In this document: in pieces, positions 35,100-44,200 of the stretch
Position numbering within the stretch: the stretch's first letter is position 1
Layout: each line of letters begins with the position of its first letter
DNA from: Micromonospora wenchangensis
GTDB taxonomy: Bacteria > Actinomycetota > Actinomycetes > Mycobacteriales > Micromonosporaceae
Reading direction: 5' to 3'
Length of the DNA: 64,000 bases
Assembly (NCBI RefSeq): GCF_002210435.1
Contig: NZ_MZMV01000004.1
Span: forward strand, 62,001 to 126,000
Made by a program: the position numbers and the translations under genes
Notes under the pieces: generated by a model
Databases searched by the model: none
Seen by the model: only the letters and a program-made list of their open reading frames with translations
What the model was told of the DNA's origin: nothing

Positions 35100-38000
35100 T
35101 CAGCCGGGCCGACCGGCGGCCATCGTGGCGGCCAGACCGGCGACCGTGGGATCGGAGAACAGCGTCCGGATCGGTAGGTCGATGCCGTAGTCGGCGCGGA
35201 TCCGGGCCATCAACCGGGCCGCCGTCAGCGAGTGCCCGCCGAGGGCGAAGAAGTTGTCCCGCACGCCGACCGGTGCCGGTAGCAGCAGCAACTCTGCCAT
35301 GATCGCGGCCAGTCGGGCCTCGACCGGTGTGCGCGGGGCGACCCGCTCCCTGCTCGACGACGCGTTCCAGTCGGGCTCGGGCAGGTTGCGGTGGTCGACC
35401 TTGCCGCTGCGCGTGAGCGGCAACGTGGGCAGCACCACGTACGCGGCCGGAACCATGTAGTCGGGAAGCGTCCGCCGCAGGTGTTCGCCGAGCCCGGCGG
35501 GCGGCTGGTCGGCACCGTTCGCGGTGACGACGTAGCCGACGAGGCGCACGTCGTCACCACCGCCACGCACCGACACCACGGCCTCGGCGACGTCAGGGTG
35601 GCTTCGTAGGGCCGCCTCGACCTCGCCGCTCTCGATCCGGTACCCGCGGATCTTGATCTGCCGGTCGACCCGGCCCGCCAGCTCGATCCGGCCGGTCCGG
35701 CGCCACCGGCCGACATCACCGGTCCGGTACAGGCGGGCGCCCGGTCGCGGGTCGAACGGGTCGGGCAGGAAGCGGGCCGCGGTCATCCCGGGCGAACCGT
35801 GATAGCCGAGGGCCACCCCGGCTCCGCCGATGCAGACCTCCCCGAAGACGCCGGGCGGGACCGGCCGCTGCCGGGCGTCGAGCACGTACAGCCGGGTCCC
35901 GGCGATGATCGAGCCGATCTCGATCGGGGCCGGCGATCCGGCGACGGCCGCACCGCCGGAGTAGACCGTTGTCTCGGTCGGGCCGTACAGGTTCCACACG
36001 CGCGTTCCTGGGCCCGCCCCCAGCACGTCGGCGAGGTCCCGGGGCAGCGGCTCCCCGGCGGTCATCCGCAGCGACACGGTGTCCGGAACGCCACCGGCGT
36101 CGACGAGCATCCGCCAGCCGGTCGGCGTGGCCTGCATGGCGGTCGCGCCGCTGTCGATCAGCAGTTCGCGCAGTCGGGCCGGGTCCTTGACCTGATCGGT
36201 GTCGGCGACCACGACGCGTCCGCCGGCCAGTACCGGCGCGATCAGCTCGACCAGGGCGATGTCGAACGCGAACGTCGACACGGCGACGAACCGCTCCCAC
36301 GGGCCGAGGGCCAGCTTCGGCCCGACCGCGTCGAGCAGCGCCGCGATACCGCCCTGGGTCACGGTGACCGCCTTGGGCCGGCCGGTCGACCCCGAGGTGA
36401 AGATGGTCACGGCCGGGGCAGACGGCGGCCCGTCGAGTACCGGCTCGGGTCGTTCGGGGCCGGCAGGGAGCGCGGCCAGGTCGACGACCGGTATCGGCAC
36501 CGCCGTCGGCGGGAGGGTCGGCGCGCCCGGTACGCCGCTGTCGACCACGATCGCAGCCGCTTCGGCGTCGGCCAGCATCATGGCGATGCGCTGTTCCGGA
36601 TAGATCGCGTCCAGCGGTATGTAGGCCGCGCCTATCGACCAGACGCCGAGGATCGTGGGCAGAAGCCGGGCACCTCGGGGCAGCAGGATCGCCACCCGGT
36701 CGGACGCGCCGACGCCACGGTCGGCCAAGGCGGCGGCGGTCCGCCGGGCCTGGTCGCGCACCTGAGTGCCGGTCAGCTCGCCGTCGCTGCCGGCGACGAC
36801 GACCGAGTGACCGTCACATGCCGCGTGCAGTCTGGCCACCGCCGTCGCGTCCGGGTCGAGGTGTGGGCCGGCGTCCGGCCAGCGGTCGGTGACCAGGGTC
36901 GACAGATCGGAAGACATGATCTCCGCGTCGGCGACGCCCCGGTCCGGGTGGTCGGCGAGACAACGCAGGACCGCTTGGAAGCCGTCGGTCACGAGGCGGC
37001 CGGTCGCGTCGTGGAAGAGGTCGCGGTGGTAGTTGACCCGCACCTGGGGGCCGTCCGCCGCCTCGGTGACGGTCAGCTCGATCTCGAACTTCGTCGTGCC
37101 GTTCTCCACCAGCTCGGGTCGCCAGTGGAGCCCGCCGCGGTCGGGGACGGCCCAGGACTCCTCCATCGCGAACATCACCTGGGTCAGCGTGAACCGGGCC
37201 GGATCGCGGTCGGGGCGCAGCAGCTCCACCATCCGCTCGAACGGCAGCTCCTGATGGGCCAGCGCCCGTACGGTCGCGCGGTGGACGGATCGCACCAGGT
37301 CGCCGAGCGTGGCGTCCCGGTCGATCCGGACCCGGATCGGCACAGTGTTCATCAGCAGGCCGACCATGGTCTCGGTCTCCGGCCGGGTCCGGGCGGCCAT
37401 CGGTACCGCGATCACCAGGTCGTCACTGTCGGTCAGGCGGGACAACACGACCGCGTAGGCGGCCAGCAGGACGGCGAACATCGTGGTGCCCTGGCGGGCC
37501 GCGAGCTGCCGGAGCGCCTCGGCCAGGCCGTTGTCCAGCGTGGTGTGGTTGGACCGGCCGGCGAAGGTCTGGCGGGCCGGGTACGGCTCGTCGTTCGGCA
37601 ACGACAGCGCCGACGGCGCGTCGGCCAGCTCGCTCTGCCAGAACCGGCTGGCCGGCGCGTACCCGCCGTCCTCGGCGTGCCCGAGCTGCCAGATGGCGTA
37701 GTCGGCGTACTGGATCGCCGGCTCCGCGACGGTCGGGGCGCTGTCGCGGACGATCGCCTCGTAGTCGGTGGACAGCTCGTCGAAGAGGACGCGGAACGAC
37801 CAGCCGTCGGCCACGATGTGGTGGGCCACGATCGCGAGGACATGGGCTTCCGGCGACATCCGGACCAGGGTGGCGACGGCGAGCGGCCCGGTCGCCACAT
37901 CGAAGGTGACGCCGGCCATGTCGCGGATCAGCGCCCGGGCGGCAGGTACCCGTTCGCCGTCGGGCCGGTCCTCGACCGAGGTGATCAGCAGCGGTCGCGG

Positions 38001-38237
38001 ATCCGGCTCGTCGTCGATGATCTGCACGGGCACGCCGGCCTCGTGGCGAAACGTGGTGCGCAGGGATTCGTGCCGGGCCAGGGCCGCGTCCCAGGCTCCC
38101 TGCAGCGCGTCGACGTCGAGCGGTCCGTCCAGCCAGACCGCCCAGGAGATGTTGTACGTGGGCAGGTCGGGGTCCATCTCGACCAGCAGCCACATCCGCC
38201 GCTGGGCGAACGACGTCGGGAGCTCGTACACGGTCAC
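35100..38237 (-). CDS. Nonribosomal peptide synthetase module, C-A-PCP
   Basis: The 1045-aa protein has a condensation domain (about residues 5-430, active site HHIVADGW near 138), an adenylation domain (about 460-940, with FTSGSTGRPKAV, NLYGPTETTVY and YRTGDVGRW) and a carrier domain (about 955-1040, phosphopantetheine Ser in NFFALGGHSLTAARL). No thioesterase, reductase or epimerase follows. My reading of the specificity pocket is D-I-V-Q-M-A-L-V-Y, which has some likeness to glycine codes (D-I-L-Q-L-G-L-I-W) but is not a clear match. The GTG at 38237 lies 3 bp after the stop of the larger NRPS, so the two are co-translated. It likely acts as the downstream module of that protein. Confidence 0.9.
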   Translation of the reverse strand: MTVYELPTSFAQRRMWLLVEMDPDLPTYNISWAVWLDGPLDVDALQGAWDAALARHESLRTTFRHEAGVPVQIIDDEPDPRPLLITSVEDRPDGERVPAARALIRDMAGVTFDVATGPLAVATLVRMSPEAHVLAIVAHHIVADGWSFRVLFDELSTDYEAIVRDSAPTVAEPAIQYADYAIWQLGHAEDGGYAPASRFWQSELADAPSALSLPNDEPYPARQTFAGRSNHTTLDNGLAEALRQLAARQGTTMFAVLLAAYAVVLSRLTDSDDLVIAVPMAARTRPETETMVGLLMNTVPIRVRIDRDATLGDLVRSVHRATVRALAHQELPFERMVELLRPDRDPARFTLTQVMFAMEESWAVPDRGGLHWRPELVENGTTKFEIELTVTEAADGPQVRVNYHRDLFHDATGRLVTDGFQAVLRCLADHPDRGVADAEIMSSDLSTLVTDRWPDAGPHLDPDATAVARLHAACDGHSVVVAGSDGELTGTQVRDQARRTAAALADRGVGASDRVAILLPRGARLLPTILGVWSIGAAYIPLDAIYPEQRIAMMLADAEAAAIVVDSGVPGAPTLPPTAVPIPVVDLAALPAGPERPEPVLDGPPSAPAVTIFTSGSTGRPKAVTVTQGGIAALLDAVGPKLALGPWERFVAVSTFAFDIALVELIAPVLAGGRVVVADTDQVKDPARLRELLIDSGATAMQATPTGWRMLVDAGGVPDTVSLRMTAGEPLPRDLADVLGAGPGTRVWNLYGPTETTVYSGGAAVAGSPAPIEIGSIIAGTRLYVLDARQRPVPPGVFGEVCIGGAGVALGYHGSPGMTAARFLPDPFDPRPGARLYRTGDVGRWRRTGRIELAGRVDRQIKIRGYRIESGEVEAALRSHPDVAEAVVSVRGGGDDVRLVGYVVTANGADQPPAGLGEHLRRTLPDYMVPAAYVVLPTLPLTRSGKVDHRNLPEPDWNASSSRERVAPRTPVEARLAAIMAELLLLPAPVGVRDNFFALGGHSLTAARLMARIRADYGIDLPIRTLFSDPTVAGLAATMAAGRPG

Positions 38238-38240
38238 GCC

Positions 38241-41200
38241 TCAGCCCTCCTCACTCTGGTCAGCCGTCTTCTGATCCACTGCGACCAGGCGCAGTTCGCT
38301 GGTGTAACGCTGGCCGTCGGCATCGACCAGCCAGGCCTGATCCGGTTCCGGCAGCATCTCGACGACGGTCACCGTCGCCTCGGCCCCGGCGCGGTGGCGA
38401 CAGCGTCGGACCGACCGGGAGATCAGGTCGATCGACACCGGGCTGGTCAGGTCCGCGTAGATCGGCTTGCGCTCGCCGGTGAACCGGAGGAACACGTGTC
38501 GGGGCAGTCCGTGGCCGGTCGCCCAGCCCCGGGCTTGCAGGTACCGGATGCTCTCGTCGGCCGTTCCGGCGAACGCGAGGTCGGCAGCGGCGAACGTCCA
38601 CCGCTCCCGGCCGACCACGAGATCGTCGATGGTGACACGGGGCGTGTGGGCGGCGGGCGGTACCGGGTCGAAACTGTTGACGATCACGCTCATGATCAGG
38701 TCACCGAGGACCGGGAGCAGGTCGCGTTCGAAGGTGCCGTCGCGGTGTCGGACCCGCAGCCCGGTCGGCGAGTCGACCACGTCGCAGTCACCCACGGCCA
38801 GGGTCGTGGCCGGGTCGTAACCGTTGGCGTCGTGTGACCAGACGAGCCACCGGTCGCCCGGAGACACCAGCACACCGGCCTGCCGGGTGGCGCTGCCGCC
38901 GATCTCGGCCGTCTCGGCCTGCCAGACGACCGGTCCGGCGAGGTCGTGCCGCATGGCCGCGTGGTAGCCGTCCGGGTCGTCGTGCAGCTCCAGCCACGTG
39001 CCGTAGCGGGCGGTGACCCTGCTGGGGTGGACCTCGCCCAGCACCCAGGTGAACCGCCCGCCGGCGGCGGCGTCCGCTCCGGCGATCATCAGGTCCGGGC
39101 TGTGGAACACGGCCGTCGGCCACGGCCGCGGTGGGGCCGGGAACCGGTTGGCGGCCCGTCGCCGCAGGTCGGTCGAGCGTAGCTGGACCCGCCGGGAGCC
39201 CTCGGGCAGATCGAGGATCGCCGACCAGTGCTCCTGCAGCGCCGTGACCGCCGGCTGGATGAGGGTCGGTGCCCGGTGGAACAGGGCGTCGTTGACGAGC
39301 AGCCAGAAATCGGCGAACGGCACGACGTCGGTGCCGAGCTCGGTGGCCCGCTTCCGGTGGGCCGCCTCGAAGTGGCCGGTGTACGCCTCGGCACAGGCGC
39401 CGAGGAACCATCGGGCACTGTCGAGCACCAGCGCCAGCGCCTCGCGGATCCCGTCCAGGGTGTCGGCACCGAGCCGCACGGTGTCGGCGCGTCGGCACTC
39501 CTCGTAGGCGACCGTACGGCCGGCGTACAGTTCGCCGGCCCGTCGGGTGGGTGGGACGCCGGCCAGGCGGGTGAACGTCGCCTCCAGGCCGGCCATGGCC
39601 GCAGCCAACCTGTCCGGGTCGCCGGCCGCGCCGGCCAGCTCGTCCCGGGCGGCGGTCAGCTCGTCGAGCGCCCGGGTGGCCGCCGCTCGGACGTCGTCGT
39701 CGGTGACCCGGGCCAGCAGCGCCCGCATGGTCCGCTCCGGATGGATGTCGGGCGGGGATATCTCGACCTGCCAGGCCAGCCGACGCTGGTCGGCCAGCCG
39801 GGCCAGCACAGCGAGAACGTCGTCGACGTCACGTAGCCCGGCCGACTCGTCAGCGAGTGCCAGGGCAGCGACCGCGCCGGCGTCACGCCCACCGTCGACG
39901 GCCCGCAGGACCGCCGCCTCGGCCGGGGTCAGCGGCACCGGCGGTGCCAGCGGCACGCGGAGCCGGGTGTCGTCGAGACCGACGAACGGCATCCGCCGCG
40001 GTACGAGCCAGGGACGGAGGGCGGTGGTGTGGTCGGCCAGGATCGCGGCCACCGCCCAGCCCTCCAGGTAGGTGATGCGATCGGCCAGGAACCGCCCCGC
40101 CGGGTCGTACCTGATCCGGATGCCGGTGCCGTCGTCGATCTGTGACCAGTTCACCGGGCCGAAGAAGCCGATGGTGTCGTTCTTCGCGCAGTACCGCTGC
40201 AGGTAGCTCGCGATGAGCGCCTCGTGCTGGCGGGCCTTGGTGTCCCGCCTGGCCGGCTCCGGCCCGCGCCGGACGACCGGATCGAGGCCGGTCGTCAGCG
40301 CGTGCCGGTTCTGCCAGGCGACGGCTTCTCGCAGCGCCGGCCGGCTGGCCGCCTCGTGCAGGGTCGCGGACTGGCGTCGCACCGCCGCGGCGAACTCGGC
40401 GGAGTAGGCGGCCATGGCCGGCTCGCCCGCGGCCACGACGGCGTCGGCCGCCTCGGCCAGGTCGGCGGCACCGAGGCTGGCCAGTAGGTGGACCGGAAAG
40501 CCGGCCCCCCGCAGGCAGACCGTCCGCCACAGTGCCCAGTCGCCGCCCAGGTGGACCAGGTGCGGCGCGGTCTTCCGGCCCGGCGGCGGGCCGGGGGCGG
40601 GGGCGCGGAAGGCCCGGCGGTCCTGGCGGCCGATGGCGGCCGGGCGTACCGGACCGGGTGCGGCCCGGTCGCGGGCGGCGTCGATCGCGGCGGCACAGTC
40701 GACGAGCGTGGGCTTCTCGTAGAAGGTGGCCATGCGCAGCTCGACGTCGAACACCTCGCGGATCCGGAACATCAGGCGCGACGCCAGGAGCGAGTTGCCG
40801 CCGAGGGCGAAGAAGCTGTCCTCGCGACCGATGTCGCCGTCGTACGGGCCCCGGGCGGGCAGCAGCCGCCGCCAGGTGTCGGCCAACCGCTCCTCGGTGC
40901 CGCCCCGCGGCGGGGTGACCGGCCCGCGGGTCTGGGCCTCCGGCGCGGGCAACGCGGCCCGGTCGATCTTGCCGTTGGCGTTGAGCGGGAACCGGTCGAG
41001 GGCTCTGAACCCGGTGGGTACCAGGTACTCCGGCAGACGATCGACCAGGAAGTCACGCAACGAGGCCGGCCGAAGGGTGCCCGGGTCGACACCGTCGGCC
41101 GGTGTCACGTACGCGATCAGGTGCCGCTGCGCCCCCTGACCGGCCACCAGGACGACCGCGTCGCCCACGTCCGGATGCGTGCGCAGGACCGACGTGACCT

Positions 41201-44200
41201 CACCGGGCTCGACCCGGAAGCCACGGATCTTGATCTGGTCGTCGGCGCGGCCGACGAACTCGAGTGTCCCGTCGGCGCGCCAGCGGGCCAGGTCCCCGGT
41301 CCGGTACAGACGCGTGCCGTACCCGCAGGGATCGGGCACGAAGGCCCGTGCGGTGGCCGAGGCGTTGCCGACATAACCGCGGGCGAGGCCCTCCCCACCG
41401 GTGAACAGCTCGCCGGCCACACCGACCGGCACCGGCTGACCGCTCTCGTCGAACAGGTGCACGGTGGTGCCCTGGATCGGGCGGCCGATGGGCACCGTCG
41501 ACGCCACCTGGTCCGGGTCGTGCATGACGTGGCACGTGGTGAACGTGGTGTTCTCGGTCGGGCCGTAACCGTTGACCAGCGGCCGGCGGCCGCGGGCCGA
41601 CAGCACGGCGCGCACCGTGGTGGGGCTGAGCGCGTCGCCGCCGGCCAGGAGGACGGGGACACCGGCGACGGCCTCGAGATCCGCCTCGGCAAGCTGGTGG
41701 AACAGGCCGGCGGTGAGCCACGCGACCGTCACGTCGGCGGTGCGCAGCAGGGCGGCGATCTCCGGCAGCCCGAGCGGACCGGGCGGCGCGATCACCGCCG
41801 TCGCGCCGGTCAGCAGCGCACCCCACAGTTCCCACGTGGACGCGTCGAACGCGACCGGGGCGAGGTGCAGGAGGCGCTGGCCCGGGCCGAGCGGGGCGAA
41901 CGACGGGTCGTGGACGAGCCGTGCCACCCCGCGGTGTGGCACGGCGACACCCTTCGGTACCCCGGTCGAGCCCGAGGTGAAGCTGATGTAGGCCAGGCTG
42001 TCCGGGTGGGACAGGTCCGGCGGCGCCGTGCGCTCGGCGGCGGCGCCGGTGGGCTCGGCGTCGACGTACACCGTGTCCACCCCGGGTAATGCGGCCCGGT
42101 CGGTGGCCCGGGTGGCCAGCCGGAGCCGGACGCCCGCGGCGGCGATCATGGCCGCCGCCCTGGGCGCCGGGCTGTCCGCGTCGATCGGCAGGTACGCGCC
42201 GCCGGCCTTCGACACGGCCAACAGGGCCACCACGAGGTCGACGCCGCGCTCTACCGTCACCGCGACCGGCACGTCGGCGACTACCCCGTGGCGGCGCAGC
42301 CGCCAGGCCAGGGCGTTGCTGCGCCGGTCCAGCTCCGCATAGGTCATGGATCCGGCGCCGAAGACCAGCGCCGTCGCGTCCGGCCGGACCGCGACCTGGG
42401 CCGCGAACAGTGCGGGGATCGTGCCACCCGATTCGGTGTCGGGCAGCCCGGGCCCACGGTTCCAGGGCTGGAGCCGCCGTGACTCGTCGTCGGACATGAG
42501 CCGCAGCCCGTCGATCGGGGTGTCCGGTCGGGCCAGGGCGTCGGCGAGCAGGTTCAGGTAGTGCTCGACCAGCCGGGACATGGTCGACGCATCGAACAGA
42601 TCGGTCGAGTACTCCCAGATCAGGTGCAGGTCGTCGTCCTCGGGCCGGGACTCCCGGCCCGCCCGCTGCGCCCCCCGCGGCACCACGATGACGTTGAGGT
42701 CGGCCTTGGCCGAGCCGTTTGCCCGCTCGGTGACCGCACCGGTGAGCCCACCGAAGTCGAGGTCGGGCACGGCCGAGTCGTGGAAGCTGAACATGACCTG
42801 GAACAGCGGGAGCCGCGCGGAGTCGCGTTCCGGCCCGATCGCGTCGATCACGGTGTCCAGCGGGGTGTCCGACCAGGCCAGCGCGTCGAGCACGGTTTCC
42901 TGGACCTGGTCGAGCAGGTCGGTGAACGACATTCGGCCGTGCGGCCGGGTCCGCAGGACGACCGTGTTGACGATCATGCCGAGCAGCGGCTGGAGCTCGG
43001 GCAGGCTCCGGTTGGCCATGCCGGTGCCGACCAGCAGGTCCTGCTGCCCGGTGTACCGGTGCAGCAGGGCGGCGAAGGCGGTGTACATGGTCGAGAACAG
43101 CGACACCCGGCGCCGCCGGCTGAACGCGCGCAGTGCGCGGGCCAACTCGGTCGGGACGGTGATCCGCGGTGCCGCACCACGCAGGCTCATGACCGGTGGC
43201 CGTGGGCGGTCGGCCGGCAGCTCCAGCCGGTCGGACGCGCCGGCGAGCCGGGCGGTCCAGTGGTTGACGTGGGCCTTGAGCACGTCGCCGTCCATCCACT
43301 CCCGCTGCCAGATCGCGTAGTCCGCGTACTGGATGGTCAGCTCCGGCAGGGGCGACGGCTGACCGGCGGCGAACGCCGGATACAGGGCCGACAGTTCGGA
43401 CAGGAACACCGCGAGCGACCAGCCGTCGTGGACGAAGTGGTGTTCGACGTGGACCAGCGTGTTCTCGCCGTCCCCGTGGCGCAGGAGGAGCCAGCGGGCC
43501 AGCGGCGCGCTGGTCAGGTCGAACGGCTGGGCCAGCTCGACGGCGAGCACGTCGTCGGCCTGTTCGCGCGGTACGTCCAGGACGCGCAGGGGGGCGCACA
43601 CGCCGGCGACCGGCTGCTGCACCGGGACGCCGTCGACGCTGACGAAGGCGGTCCGCAGCATCTCGTGCCGGCGCACGATCTCGTCGAGCGCGGCGCGGAG
43701 CGCGCCGGTGTCGACGTCGCCGTGCAGCGACACCGTGGCCTGGAAGTTGTAGGCGATGTTGTCCGGGGCCAGTTGCGCGAAGAACCACACCCGTCGCTGC
43801 TGGAACGACAGGGGAATCGGCTGGTCGCGGTCGGCCCGGGTGATCGACGGCGGGGTCGGTGGGACCGGGGAGTTCAGGTCCGGGTCGGTGGCCACCTCGG
43901 ATCGGCCGGTCCGCCCGTCGACCAGGTCGGCGAACGCGGCGATCGTCCGGGCGCGGGCCAGCTCGGCCAGGCTGAGCTTCGCGTCGAGTTCGACGCCGAT
44001 CCGGGTCGCGAGCCGGCCGACCAGCAGCGAGGTGCCGCCGAGGGCGAAGAAGTCGTCGTCGGCGCCGACCGCCACGCCACCGAGCAGGTCGGACACGATC
44101 CGGGCCACCGCGCCCTGGGTCGGCGTGCGCAGCGGTGCGGTCACCGCGGTCAGGCCGGCGGCCACCCGGTCGGGCGCGGGCAACGCAGTCCGGTCCACCT

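Noticed and set aside
35100-35400. Terminal thioesterase on the reverse-strand NRPS
   Set aside because: The protein ends shortly after the carrier domain. The only thioesterase seen is in the fusion protein at 59016-61619.
38241-40700. A lanthipeptide cluster, suggested by the LanB-like domain
   Set aside because: No Cys-rich precursor, LanC cyclase or SpaB_C domain is present, and the domain is part of an NRPS chain.
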